A DNA stretch of 64,000 nt from Stakelama portus (GCF_003171655.1 NZ_QFZL01000001.1:992001-1056000); one strand, 5' to 3'; positions 44,953-53,384 are shown, counted from the stretch's first letter. Made by a program: numbers and translations. The notes: generated by a model not told the origin, from the sequence alone.

Positions 44953-45252
44953 ATGAGTTGGGGTGGACCGGGTTTCGTTCTGGCGATCATCGCGATCTCG
45001 ACGATCGGCTGGGTGCTCACCACCGCCATCCGCGCACGCCATGGCTATCCGCTGGAGAATGAATGGCGCGGCACCACGCCGCGCCAGGATCCGGACGCCG
45101 ACCGCAAGATCACGCTGCTGACGCAGGAGAATGACCGGCTGACCGGCCAGATTTCCCGGCTCGAAGAGCGGATCGCAGTGCTCGAACGCATCGCCACCGA
45201 CCCCGCCGAGCGCACCCGCCGCGAAATCGACGCGCTGCGTGACGCGGACTGA
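44953..45252 (+). CDS. PspB-like membrane coiled-coil protein 2
   Basis: A 99-residue protein with one N-terminal helix (about residues 7-25, FVLAIIAISTIGWVLTTAI), a Pro/Asp-rich linker and a coiled coil reading LEERIAVLERIATD and ending EIDALRD. This repeats the layout of PspB with a PspC-like end. AGGGAGAAGTGAG precedes the ATG. It lies in the psp transcription unit 34 bases after pspC. It is not a recognised Psp member; a partner role in PspA control is inferred only from location and motif. Confidence 0.85.
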   Translation: MSWGGPGFVLAIIAISTIGWVLTTAIRARHGYPLENEWRGTTPRQDPDADRKITLLTQENDRLTGQISRLEERIAVLERIATDPAERTRREIDALRDAD

Positions 45253-45263
45253 GGAGAAGTGAC

Positions 45264-45527
45264 ATGAACACCGTAATGGTTCTGCTGATCGTAGTCGGCC
45301 TGCCGATAGCGTTCGGGATCGGATACGCCGCCTTCGAACGCTGGCTGAAGCACAAGGAAGCGATGGCCGACGTCATCTCCGCAAAGACCGCCGAAAAGGC
45401 CGCCCAATATGCGGCACATACCGAACGGCTGGAACAGCGGGTTCGGGTTCTGGAACGGATCGTCACCGATCGCGGCATCGATGTCGCGGAAGAAATAGAA
45501 CAGTTGCGCGACCAGTCGATGAACTGA
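45264..45527 (+). CDS. PspB-like membrane coiled-coil protein 3
   Basis: An 87-residue protein with an N-terminal helix (about residues 4-24, VMVLLIVVGLPIAFGIGYAA), an Ala/Lys-rich region and the coiled coil LEQRVRVLERIVTD, ending EEIEQLRDQ. It is 11 bases after the previous gene with GAGGAGAAGTGAC before its ATG. The LERI-x-TD core is shared with its neighbours, pointing to gene duplication inside the operon. Confidence 0.85.
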   Translation: MNTVMVLLIVVGLPIAFGIGYAAFERWLKHKEAMADVISAKTAEKAAQYAAHTERLEQRVRVLERIVTDRGIDVAEEIEQLRDQSMN

Positions 45528-45552
45528 ACGCGCCAGGGAGCGAGTAAAGAAA

Positions 45553-45672
45553 ATGGTTATGGTATTTGGAGTTATCGGAGTTCTCTGCGCCTTGGGCGTG
45601 TGGATGACCGAACGCAGGGATCGCCCCCGCCGCCGCGCCGAACGCGAAGCCGCGCTGACCCCCGCCGAATAA
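45553..45672 (+). CDS. 39-residue membrane peptide within the psp operon
   Basis: Reads MVMVFGVIGVLCALGVW, a single short membrane helix, followed by a strongly basic tail with DRPRRRAEREAAL. It lacks the coiled coil of its neighbours. It is too short for usual gene finders. GGGAGCGAG stands about ten bases before the ATG, and it is placed between two PspB-like genes with short gaps, which supports translation. It might be a decayed or shortened PspB-like copy. Confidence 0.6.
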   Translation: MVMVFGVIGVLCALGVWMTERRDRPRRRAEREAALTPAE

Positions 45673-45696
45673 CCGACCCACGAAGGAGGCAAGAAC

Positions 45697-45972
45697 ATGG
45701 ATCCGTTTCAAATGGTCGTCGCCATCGTCGTGGTGGTCACCATCGGCAGAGTGCTTCAGGCCCGCTATGGCGTCCGCCGCGACTGGCGCGGAAACGAATA
45801 TAGCGCCGATCGCGACAATGGCGCCTCGGCCGCCGAAAACGCCCGACTTCGCGACGAAGTCCGCACGCTGAAGGACCGGGTCCAGGTTCTGGAACGCGTC
45901 ATCACCGACAATAACAGCAGCATGCGGCTCGATCAGGAAATCGAAAAGCTGCGCAGCAAAGACAACGCCTGA
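45697..45972 (+). CDS. PspB-like membrane coiled-coil protein 4
   Basis: A 91-residue protein with an N-terminal helix (about residues 5-21, QMVVAIVVVVTIGRVL), a linker containing YGVRRDWRGNEY (compare YPLENEWRGTTP in copy 2) and a coiled coil with LKDRVQVLERVITD, ending EIEKLRSK. GAAGGAGG precedes it. It shares the RxxW/WRG linker with copy 2, so these two may be the closest pair. Confidence 0.85.
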   Translation: MDPFQMVVAIVVVVTIGRVLQARYGVRRDWRGNEYSADRDNGASAAENARLRDEVRTLKDRVQVLERVITDNNSSMRLDQEIEKLRSKDNA

Positions 45973-45986
45973 GACAGGAGGACGAT

Positions 45987-46244
45987 GTGGCAACCGACCC
46001 CAACATCTATCTCACCGTCGCCGCTTCCGGCCTGATCGGCCTGGCAATGCTGGTAACCGCAGGACTTTCCGGATGGCGCGGCTGGCTGGCGCTCAAGCAG
46101 GAAGAGCTGGGCAACCATCGGCAACTTCGCGAGCCGACCTATGACGAGCCCAATATGGGCACCGCCGGGTCGCGGATCGAAATCGCCGACCTGAAGGAAC
46201 GCATCCGCAAGCTTGAGGCGATCGCCGCCGGCGTCGACCTCTGA
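45987..46244 (+). CDS. PspB-like membrane coiled-coil protein 5
   Basis: An 85-residue protein, last of the series. The N-terminal helix (about residues 8-28, LTVAASGLIGLAMLVTAGL) is followed by SGWRGWLALKQEELG and a short coiled coil, LKERIRKLEAIAAG. The EIxxLR end is missing, and the LERI-x-TD core is weaker, so it is the most diverged copy. It starts at GTG with GGAGGACGAT upstream. sufE follows after 90 bases. Confidence 0.8.
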   Translation: MATDPNIYLTVAASGLIGLAMLVTAGLSGWRGWLALKQEELGNHRQLREPTYDEPNMGTAGSRIEIADLKERIRKLEAIAAGVDL

Positions 46245-46334
46245 CCCGATCGGGAGCCGTCGCATCCCCCATTGCGGCGGCTCCCGTCCTATTCGACGGG
46301 TTCACACACGGCCCGTCTTCGCTATAGCGCCGCC

Positions 46335-46745
46335 ATGCCGACGCTCCGCGAAATCCACGACGAATATGACTTTCTCGACGCCGATGACCGATATCGGCTG
46401 CTGATCGATCTGGGCAGGCAGCTCGAGCCGATGCCCGAAGCACTCAAGACCGATGCGACGCTGGTTCGCGGCTGTTCCGCTTCGGTCTGGGTCTATCCCA
46501 CGGTGGCCGACGACGACCGGCTCCATTTCCTCGCCGATTCGAACGCCGCGATCACCAAGGGAATCATCGCGCTCGTGCTGGTGGCGGTTCAGGATCGCTC
46601 CGCTGCGGAAATCCTGTCGCTGGATATCGCGGCGGAACTCGAGCCCTTCGATCTGCGCAATCAGCTCAGCTCGAACCGAACTCAGGGTATTCCCAACATG
46701 ATCGCGCTGATCCGCGAGACCGCAAAGCGATACGCCGCGGGCTGA
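46335..46745 (+). CDS. sufE: Cysteine desulfuration protein SufE
   Basis: Takes sulfur from SufS for iron-sulfur cluster assembly. The 136-residue protein has the active cysteine C47 in VRGCSASVWV, the LRDEYDFLDADDRYRLLIDLG-like start (HDEYDFLDADDRYRLL) and GIPNMIALIRE at the end. ATG 46335 is chosen; an earlier start at 46272 has no family match. No other suf genes are near. Confidence 0.95.
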   Translation: MPTLREIHDEYDFLDADDRYRLLIDLGRQLEPMPEALKTDATLVRGCSASVWVYPTVADDDRLHFLADSNAAITKGIIALVLVAVQDRSAAEILSLDIAAELEPFDLRNQLSSNRTQGIPNMIALIRETAKRYAAG

Positions 46746-46818
46746 TACCGGAACGATCCGCACGCTCGGGCGCTCCTGCTGCTACCAGTCCGGCAGGAGA
46801 ATCCCCATCGCATCGGCA

Positions 46819-48690
46819 TTGATCCAGCAATCCTCCCAATGGGTTCAGCGTCACTGGCGCTATCTGCTCGCCGCTTTGCTGTCGCTGATCCTGCTCGGCT
46901 TCGTTGCGCTGGCAGCCTTTCCCTGGGCGATGCTCGACAAGACGATCGAAACGCGCCTTTCCCAAGCGCTCGATCGGCCGGTGACGATCGGATCCCTCGC
47001 GCGGGTCGATCATTTCTCGCTGCACCCCGTGCTCGAAATCCGCGATCTGCAAATTCCGCAACCCGACTGGGTCGAAGGCGACGCGCCGATGCTGACGGTC
47101 AAGCGGATGCGTATCGGCTTTTCGGCATTATCGCTGCTGGGCGGAAACGTTCGCACCGAAATGCTCGATGTCGAAGGCGCGCAAGCCACGCTGATCCGGC
47201 GCGCCGACAAGACGACCAACTGGTCGGGCAGAAACGATGGGGAACGCAGCAGCGGCAGTTCGCCGCTGCAGGGACTGCGCCGCATCACGCTGCGCGATGT
47301 GGCAATCGACTATCGGGACGCTGTTCAGGACCGCCGGTTCTCGGTGACGCTTTCGGGCAGCGACACCGATGGCCTGACGCTGAGCGGAACCGGCAAGGTT
47401 CGCGGCGGCGACGTAACCGTGTCGGCAAGCGGCGCGGCCTTTTCGCAGCGCGACAATGTCGGCCGCTGGCCGTTTGCGCTCACGATCGAAGGAAGTTCGG
47501 TCGGGTTCGTCCTTCAGGGTTCGATGGCCGCGCCGCTCGCCTTTGACGACATCGATGCATCGGCAAAGGCGCATGGCAGCGATCTGGCCAATGTCGATGC
47601 GCTGATCGAAGCGGGCCTGCCCAGCACCCAGCCCGTCCGCATGGAAGCGCGCCTGCGCAGGCAGGGCGACCGCTGGGAAATCGCCGACCTGACCGGAACC
47701 GTCGGGCGTTCGGATTTCGCCGGAAGCGCAACCATCGTGAAATCGGACGGGCATAGCCAGATCGACGGGGAATTGCGGTCCCGCCGTTTCGACTTTGCCG
47801 ACCTGGCGTCCGACGCGGGACGCGCAAAGGCTGCGGCAAAGGAAGCGCGGATCGGCGAACGCGTCATTCCCGATACGGCGATCGATCTGTCGGGCCTCGG
47901 CAATACCGACGGCACGCTGCGCATTCAGGCCGACGAACTGCTCTGGCCGGGTTCCAAGCCGTTTCGCAGTCTGAAGGCCGTACTGACGCTCGACGGCAAT
48001 AGGCTCACGGTGTCACCGCTGACTTTCGGCATGCCGCACGGCACCTTGGCCGGAGAGGCGACGGTCGTGCAGAAGGAAGCCGGCCCGGAGCTGCATCTCG
48101 TCCTGACGCTTGCCGATGGACAGCTCGCCGATCTGTTTCCTTCCGCCGAGATTGCGGCGGCTGCACGGGGCAAGCTCGATCTGACCGGTACCGGCAAGAC
48201 CATTCGCGCGGCGATCGGGACGGCAAATGGGCGCGTTGCGCTGATCGCGGAAAACGGCACTATTCCCGACAAGACCGCGCTTCTGCTCGGTCAGGATATC
48301 GGCGGCGGCCTTTTCGCCGGGGACAAGAAGCGCGCGCAGCTGCGCTGCATCGTCGCCGACTTCCGCTTTTCGAACGGCACCGCGCGGCTCAACGATACGC
48401 AGATCGACACCAGCCGCGCCCTGACCCGCGCGGGCGGCACCATCAGCTTCCCGTCCGAAACCTTGTCGCTGGCAGTCAACGGCGTGCCCAAACAGGGCGC
48501 TACGCTGCGCGTAGAAGGCGCGATTCCCGTCCACGGCACGATCCGCAACCCGCAAGTCGAAAAACCCGAATCCGCAGATTCGCTCGGCGATATCCTGGGC
48601 GAAGTGGTCGAGGAGATCTTTGCAGGGGACGATCCGATCGCAGGCGATCTCGATTGCAGCCGTGCGGCTGCCGCCGCGATGCATTTCTAG
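46819..48690 (+). CDS. AsmA-family inner-membrane protein
   Basis: A 623-residue protein with one N-terminal membrane helix (about residues 16-36, LLAALLSLILLGFVALAAF) and a long periplasmic beta-rich body, beginning RLSQALDRPVTIGSL, which fits AsmA/bridge-like lipid-transfer proteins of the envelope. There is no ATG or GTG at the 5' end: the first usual start is TTG 46819, poorly placed 20 bases after AGGAGA, while an ATC at 46807 is ideally spaced. The first residues are therefore uncertain. Function in lipid transport is a family inference. Confidence 0.88.
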   Translation: MIQQSSQWVQRHWRYLLAALLSLILLGFVALAAFPWAMLDKTIETRLSQALDRPVTIGSLARVDHFSLHPVLEIRDLQIPQPDWVEGDAPMLTVKRMRIGFSALSLLGGNVRTEMLDVEGAQATLIRRADKTTNWSGRNDGERSSGSSPLQGLRRITLRDVAIDYRDAVQDRRFSVTLSGSDTDGLTLSGTGKVRGGDVTVSASGAAFSQRDNVGRWPFALTIEGSSVGFVLQGSMAAPLAFDDIDASAKAHGSDLANVDALIEAGLPSTQPVRMEARLRRQGDRWEIADLTGTVGRSDFAGSATIVKSDGHSQIDGELRSRRFDFADLASDAGRAKAAAKEARIGERVIPDTAIDLSGLGNTDGTLRIQADELLWPGSKPFRSLKAVLTLDGNRLTVSPLTFGMPHGTLAGEATVVQKEAGPELHLVLTLADGQLADLFPSAEIAAAARGKLDLTGTGKTIRAAIGTANGRVALIAENGTIPDKTALLLGQDIGGGLFAGDKKRAQLRCIVADFRFSNGTARLNDTQIDTSRALTRAGGTISFPSETLSLAVNGVPKQGATLRVEGAIPVHGTIRNPQVEKPESADSLGDILGEVVEEIFAGDDPIAGDLDCSRAAAAAMHF

Positions 48691-49004
48691 GGCGCGTCAA
48701 GCTCCAGCGCCGCCGCCACCTCGTCGAGCGCGGTGCCCGGTTCGACGAGCAGCCACTGATCGGGTTTCGCGGCATTGAGGACGGTGACGGCGCGCCTGGG
48801 GCATATGCCAAGGCATTTTACCTCGACGATCCCCAACGGGCTTTTCCGCCCTTTCCCGATGCCGAGATGCCTGCGCAGCGCTTTGGCGAGCGACTGACGC
48901 CCCTTTTTCCCGAACCCGCCGTCAATCTTCTTCGAACATTTCGCGCAAACCAGAACGGCATTGGACCAGTTCGCCCGGACGGGCTTGTTCAATCGGGCCG
49001 CCAC
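48687..49004 (-). CDS. Thioredoxin-like [2Fe-2S] ferredoxin-type protein
   Basis: A 105-residue protein with four cysteines spaced as C20-x2-C23 and C64-x3-C68 (VCAKCSKK and VKCLGICPRR), the arrangement of thioredoxin-fold 2Fe-2S ferredoxins and the NuoE-like domain. A basic loop lies between. The electron partner is not known. It overlaps the J-domain gene upstream by 16 bases and converges with the AsmA gene. Confidence 0.75.
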   Translation of the reverse strand: MAARLNKPVRANWSNAVLVCAKCSKKIDGGFGKKGRQSLAKALRRHLGIGKGRKSPLGIVEVKCLGICPRRAVTVLNAAKPDQWLLVEPGTALDEVAAALELDAP

Positions 49005-49525
49005 TGCCGCCGGTCCTCGGCGGATTTGAGCACGTCATAGGCAGCCTGAATCGCATGAAAGCGCTGGGCCGCTTCGGCGTCGCCCGGCTTCACATCGGGA
49101 TGGTTTTCCTTGGCCAGCCGCCGCCACGCCGTGCGGATCGCTTCGAATTCCACATCGGGATCGAGTTCGAGCACTTCCAGCGCGCGCATCTCGTCGCGAG
49201 AGCGGGTGCCATCGCCCGGCCCTGCCCAGCCATAATGTTTGGTTTCGGCAAATCCGCCCGCGTCGCGGCGCTCCTCCGCCTCGCGCTTGGCAGCTTCCTC
49301 GGCCGTCAAACCTTCGAAATAATTCCAGTTGCGATTATATTCCGCGGCATGCCGCTCGCAGAAATACCAGCGCTCGGGGCTGTTGGGAGATTTGGGCGCA
49401 GGCCGGTCCCCCGGCGCATCGCATCCTTCGCGGTCGCATAGGCGAACCTGCGTCGCTTCGCGGCTGGCACCATAGCTACGCCAGCGGGGGAAACCCCAGT
49501 CATTGGATCGGGTCGGACGGCTCAC
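48989..49525 (-). CDS. DnaJ-domain protein with N-terminal zinc-finger-like region
   Basis: Starting at GTG 49525 (SRPTRSNDWGFPRW), the product has 178 residues. The N-terminal region holds C30, C35, C56 and H59 in a zinc-ribbon-like pattern; the C-terminal 70 residues are a J domain with HPD at 142-144, which stimulates DnaK-type ATPases. The frame continues to 49603, but the part before GTG is not family-like. Substrate unknown. It probably shares a transcript with the ferredoxin-like gene. Confidence 0.85.
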   Translation of the reverse strand: MSRPTRSNDWGFPRWRSYGASREATQVRLCDREGCDAPGDRPAPKSPNSPERWYFCERHAAEYNRNWNYFEGLTAEEAAKREAEERRDAGGFAETKHYGWAGPGDGTRSRDEMRALEVLELDPDVEFEAIRTAWRRLAKENHPDVKPGDAEAAQRFHAIQAAYDVLKSAEDRRQWRPD

Positions 49526-49689
49526 GCGGCCTAGATAGGGAAAGCCTCTCGCGATGACCAGTGTGTCCTGCCAGTGTGGCCTGGATGCCAGAGACGAAAC
49601 CAAAAGCGACCATTTTTCCGCAGCGCAGGATGGACAAAAATTGCCAATTGCTTAACGAACTATCGATCTGCCACTTCCGAGACGCACAA

Positions 49690-49866
49690 ATGTTTCGCTG
49701 GATCAGGGGAAGACTGGGATGTTTTGGGGGAAGCCATCAGCGCTCCACCAAACACGTGCGCAAAGTGAAGGGCGAAGATTATTATATCAGCAAATGCATG
49801 TATTGCGGCAAGCCGATGCGTCGCCTTGAGAAACGAAACTGGATTGTCACCGCCTCTCAGGAATGA
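49690..49866 (+). CDS. Small zinc-ribbon-like protein, unknown function
   Basis: The 58-residue product begins MFRWIRGRLGCFGGSHQRS and has CMYCGKPMRRLEKR, a CxxC knuckle, near the end; it is basic. Conserved-looking small proteins of this kind occur in sphingomonads, but I cannot name a family. The ATG at 49690 lacks a strong ribosome-binding site; the frame is open back to 49561. It lies between the J-domain gene and the RNase P RNA gene. Confidence 0.6.
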   Translation: MFRWIRGRLGCFGGSHQRSTKHVRKVKGEDYYISKCMYCGKPMRRLEKRNWIVTASQE

Positions 49867-49901
49867 CTTTGCCGATATCGTGCTTGTGTAGATTCCGATA
49901 A

Positions 49902-50280
49902 ATGCCAGAGGGCCTGTAAGCCGGGTTCTGTCCTCGCGCGAACGCGATGGGCGACCATTCCTCTAGGGCGACGCTCACGCGCCGCCTCAAGCAACCAACC
50001 CGGGCGACGGGCCGAAACCAGGCCCATGCGCCGCCCCTATTCGGTCTTGCTCCCGGTGGGGTTTGCCTTGCCGCTTCCGTTGCCGGTCGCGCGGTGCGCT
50101 TTTACCGCACCCTTTCACCCTTGCCTGCGCCCATGGGCACATCGGCGGTTTGCTCTCTGTGGCACTTTCCCTGGGGTCGCCCCCGCCGGGCGTTACCCGG
50201 CACCGTGGTTTCGTGGAGCCCGGACTTTCCTCGCGGCATCGAAATGCCCCGCGGTCGCCTGGCCCTCTGGCGTTGTCCGA
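49902..50280 (-). ncRNA. rnpB: RNase P RNA (bacterial type A)
   Basis: The catalytic RNA that matures tRNA 5' ends. On the minus strand the 5' half has GCCAGAGGGCC (complement of 50261-50271), then GAGGAAAGTCCGGGCTCC (the P4/CR-I core), CAGGGAAAGTGCCACAGAG, and near the 3' end AGAACCCGGCTTACAGGCCC (core CR-V). The ends pair as P1 (49904-49914 with 50261-50271). The length of about 375 bases is normal. No protein gene fits this stretch; the ampD stop is two bases upstream of it. Confidence 0.95.
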
Positions 50281-50281
50281 T

Positions 50282-50983
50282 CTAGTCGTCGCCCTGCGGT
50301 TTGGGAAGCAGCAATGCGAGCAGGATCATCCGGCATTCGGCATCGATCTCGCCATCGATCAGTTCGGGGCGAAAGCGCCGCTGAAACGCAGTGACCGCGG
50401 CTGGTGCGTCTTCGACATCATAGCCGAACCGTTCCAGCGCCATCAGGAAACCGCCATCGGTCCATCCCGGATCCATGAGGTTGCGGGTGGGTCGTGGCAA
50501 GGCAAGCCGCAACCGCGCCAGTTTGCCCCAGGGAAACAACTCGCCCGGATCCTGTTTGCGCGCCGGCGCGATATCCGAATGGCCGACGACATTGCCCCGC
50601 GTGATTCCGTGCCGCTGCTCGATGTCGTGGACCAGCGGGATCAGCGCGGAAATCTGCTCGTCGGGAAACGGGCGGTACCCAAGCTCGTGCCCGGGATTGA
50701 CGATCTCGATGCCGATCGAGGCGCTGTTGACGTCCTTGATGCCCCGCCAGTGCGAGCGGCCGGCATGCCAGGCGCGCTGTTCCTCATCCACCAGACGCAG
50801 GATCGTTCCGTCCTCGGCCACGACATAATGCGCGGAAACCTTCGCCTCGGGGTCGCGCAGCCGCGCGATCGCGGACTCGGCATCTTCCATTCCGGTATAG
50901 TGCAAGACCAGCATGGTGATCGGCAGCAAGCGTTCGTCGAAATTGGGTGACGGCGCTTCGATGATGTTCAACCCATCCTGCAC
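50282..50983 (-). CDS. N-acetylmuramoyl-L-alanine amidase (AmpD/AmiD type)
   Basis: Cuts the bond between muramic acid and stem peptide, either in recycling or on the sacculus. Counting from the GTG at 50983, zinc ligands are H28 (VLHYTG), H135 and D145 (GHSDIAPARKQDPG), with E93 in GIEIVNPG. A C-terminal peptidoglycan-binding-like helix set (VTAFQRRFRPELIDG) is typical for AmiD forms, but no signal peptide is seen. The frame to 51133 overlaps cheR and is rejected; GTG 50983 has AAGGGGG upstream. Confidence 0.9.
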   Translation of the reverse strand: MQDGLNIIEAPSPNFDERLLPITMLVLHYTGMEDAESAIARLRDPEAKVSAHYVVAEDGTILRLVDEEQRAWHAGRSHWRGIKDVNSASIGIEIVNPGHELGYRPFPDEQISALIPLVHDIEQRHGITRGNVVGHSDIAPARKQDPGELFPWGKLARLRLALPRPTRNLMDPGWTDGGFLMALERFGYDVEDAPAAVTAFQRRFRPELIDGEIDAECRMILLALLLPKPQGDD

Positions 50984-51014
50984 GAGGGCCCCCTTCAGAT
51001 CGCGAAGCTCTCCG

Positions 51015-51914
51015 TTAGAGAATGCCAGTGGCTTTGGGCAAGCGATGTGTCGGTTCGGCGGGCGCCTGCGGCGCGGCATTGCGATCAAGCCGCTGGTAAA
51101 ATCCGCGATATCGATCGGAGGGCGCAAAGGCATCGGTTTGTCCGATCACGGTCTCGCCTGCGCCGAGCACGAGCAATCCGCCCGGTCGCAGCGCCGCGGC
51201 CAGCGTCTCGAACACCTGTCGCCGCAGCGCGAGCGAGAAATAGAGCAGGACATTGCGGCACAGCACGATGTCGAACTTGCCCGGCGGGGGCGGATCGCTG
51301 ACCAGATTATGCTTTCGAAACCGGACGCGGCGGACCAGATCGGCTTTCGCCGTCCATTCATTCCCTTCGCCGTCAAACCAGTCGATCATGCGCCGAATCG
51401 GCAGGCCGCGCTGAATTTCAAACTGCGAATAGAGCCCGGCTCGTGCCCGATCGAGTGCGGCGGGCGAAATATCCGTCGCCACGATTTCGGGCAGCATGCC
51501 GCCACCCTTGATGTCATGCTCATGCGCGAGGATCGCCAGCGACAATGGCTCCTGGCCGGTAGAACATCCCGCCGACCAGACCCGCAGCCGCCGTTGCGGA
51601 TTTTCCGCCTGAAACGCCGTCAGCGCCGACACCGCCATGTCGAGCACGCCGTTATCGCGGAAAAACGACGTTTCCTGATTCAACAGCGCGTCGACCACTT
51701 TCTCGGCGATATCCGCCTTCTGATCGGTAACCAGACGGGTGGCGAGCTGATCGAGCGTATCGAGCTGAAGTTCGCGCAGAACGGGCTTGAGCGCGGTTTC
51801 GATCCGCCAGGTGCGATTGGCGGCAATCTGCTGGCCGGTCCGCTGTTCGAGCAAGGATGCGATCAGGTTCATCGCTCCGGCGGAGGCGGGAGGTGCGGGC
51901 CGTGCGTGCATCAT
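51015..51914 (-). CDS. cheR: Chemotaxis protein methyltransferase CheR
   Basis: Methylates glutamates of chemoreceptors. The 299-residue protein has the N-terminal helical domain (LASLLEQRTGQQIAANR region), then the SAM site WSAGCSTGQEPLSLA, ATDISPAAL and CRNVLLYF. It starts ATGATG at 51914, overlapping the cheB stop. The tail beyond the CheR fold is Pro/Ala-rich. It is the last gene of the cheA-W-Y-B-R set. Confidence 0.95.
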   Translation of the reverse strand: MMHARPAPPASAGAMNLIASLLEQRTGQQIAANRTWRIETALKPVLRELQLDTLDQLATRLVTDQKADIAEKVVDALLNQETSFFRDNGVLDMAVSALTAFQAENPQRRLRVWSAGCSTGQEPLSLAILAHEHDIKGGGMLPEIVATDISPAALDRARAGLYSQFEIQRGLPIRRMIDWFDGEGNEWTAKADLVRRVRFRKHNLVSDPPPPGKFDIVLCRNVLLYFSLALRRQVFETLAAALRPGGLLVLGAGETVIGQTDAFAPSDRYRGFYQRLDRNAAPQAPAEPTHRLPKATGIL

Positions 51915-52984
51915 GCCGGTCGCCGCCGCTGCGCGATCAGTCGCCCGATTTCCTGCGGAGTCAGCACGGCATTGGCATGTCCTGCGTTGAAAATGCTTCC
52001 CGGCATACCCCACACAACCGAAGTTTTCTTGTCCTGCACGACGACGCTGCCGCCATGCTCGGCGATTTCGCGGGCGCCGACCGTGCCGTCCTTGCCCATG
52101 CCGCTCAGCACGATCGCCAAAGCGCGCGATCCGAATATCTGCGCCACCGAACTCAGCATCGGATCGACCGACGGCATACATCCGCTCGCCACGCGTTCGT
52201 CGGTCAGGCGGATCGCGGTGCCTTCGGATATCCGCACGCACCGCATATGCGCATTTCCCGGAGCGACGATCAGCCGACCGGGACGAATCCGCATGCAATC
52301 GGTCGCCACTTCGCATGGCCGGCCCGCGAGCACGGCGAGTTGCGTCGCAAAATAGCCCATGAACGAGCCCGGCAGATGTTGAGTCACCAGGATCGGCACC
52401 TGAAAACTGGCGGGAATCTCGCGCAGCAAATGGCTGAGCGCGTGAATGCCGCCGGTGGACGCGCCGATCGCGACGATATCGAAATCGTCGGCAACCTTCG
52501 CGGCGCCGAAGTTGCGGCGCGGCGGTCCTGCGGCTTCGATCGTGGGGGCGACCATCCGGCCCAGCCGTTCCTGAAGGATCTGGGAGAATTTCCCCGCAAA
52601 TGCACCGATACCGGGCTTTACCAGCGTATCGGCGGCGCCCAGCGCCAGCGCCTGGATCGTCGCGGCCGCGCCTTCGTCGCAGGAGGAGGAAAGCACCAGC
52701 ACCTTCGCGCCGTTTCCGGCCGCCAGGACGTCAGGCAGGGCGGTCAGCCCGTCGACTCCGGGCATTTCGATATCGAGCAATATGATGTCGACGCGATTCG
52801 CGTGCAGAAACTGAAGCGCCGCCTGAACATCGCTGACTGCACCGATCACCCGGAACTGGTCGCTCGCCTCGATCATGCGCGCGATCACGGTGCGCGCGAC
52901 GACCGAATCGTCGACGATCAGGACATGGGCGGGCTCGGGCGAAGAAGCTACGCCGGCCCGGTGCAATGGATACCCACGCGACAC
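51911..52984 (-). CDS. cheB: Chemotaxis response regulator and glutamate methylesterase CheB
   Basis: Removes methyl groups from receptors when phosphorylated. The 357-residue protein has a receiver domain with phospho-acceptor D71 (LLDIEMPG) and a methylesterase domain with catalytic S176 (GASTGG), H203 (TQHLPG) and D299 (GMGKDG). It lies between cheY (34 bases upstream) and cheR (overlap). Confidence 0.97.
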   Translation of the reverse strand: MSRGYPLHRAGVASSPEPAHVLIVDDSVVARTVIARMIEASDQFRVIGAVSDVQAALQFLHANRVDIILLDIEMPGVDGLTALPDVLAAGNGAKVLVLSSSCDEGAAATIQALALGAADTLVKPGIGAFAGKFSQILQERLGRMVAPTIEAAGPPRRNFGAAKVADDFDIVAIGASTGGIHALSHLLREIPASFQVPILVTQHLPGSFMGYFATQLAVLAGRPCEVATDCMRIRPGRLIVAPGNAHMRCVRISEGTAIRLTDERVASGCMPSVDPMLSSVAQIFGSRALAIVLSGMGKDGTVGAREIAEHGGSVVVQDKKTSVVWGMPGSIFNAGHANAVLTPQEIGRLIAQRRRPA

Positions 52985-53018
52985 TCGCGCCCTCCCGAAA
53001 GGTTCAGGCCCGAAAGGT

Positions 53019-53384
53019 TCAGGCGACGCCGACGATCTGGAGCTTGCTCTCGAGCGTCTCGCGGTCGAACGGCTTCATGACATATTCGTCCGCACCCGCC
53101 TCGATCGCCGCGCGAATATAGGCCATGCCGTTTTCGGTAGTGCAGAACACGACCTTGGGCTTTTGCGACAGGCCCGAATCCTTGAGAGCACGCAGGAAAT
53201 CCATGCCGCTCATCACCGGCATGTTCCAGTCGAGCAGAATGACGTCGGGCGCCGATGCGAGGCAGCTGTCCAGCGCCTCGCGGCCATCGCCGGCCTCGCG
53301 CACTTCGAATTGCAGGGTTTCGAGGATGTGTCGGGCGACCTTGCGGATCACCTTCGAATCATCGACGACCAGACACGTCTTCAT
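53019..53384 (-). CDS. cheY: Chemotaxis-type single-domain response regulator CheY
   Basis: A 121-residue receiver with acidic pair D8-D9 (VVDDSK), phospho-acceptor D52 (LLDWNMPVMSG), T85-type switch residue (FCTTENG) and KPF near the end. It would carry the CheA signal to a motor or another output; no flagellar gene is in the window. It lies in the che group between cheW and cheB. Confidence 0.95.
   Translation of the reverse strand: MKTCLVVDDSKVIRKVARHILETLQFEVREAGDGREALDSCLASAPDVILLDWNMPVMSGMDFLRALKDSGLSQKPKVVFCTTENGMAYIRAAIEAGADEYVMKPFDRETLESKLQIVGVA

Noticed and set aside
49904..50285. Open frames across the RNase P RNA region (for example 49947-50285 and 50026-50394)
   Set aside because: The conserved RNase P RNA core and pairing ends explain the sequence fully.
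50984..51133. Upstream extension of the amidase frame
   Set aside because: It would overlap cheR by over 100 bases; GTG 50983 has a good ribosome-binding site and fits the family start.
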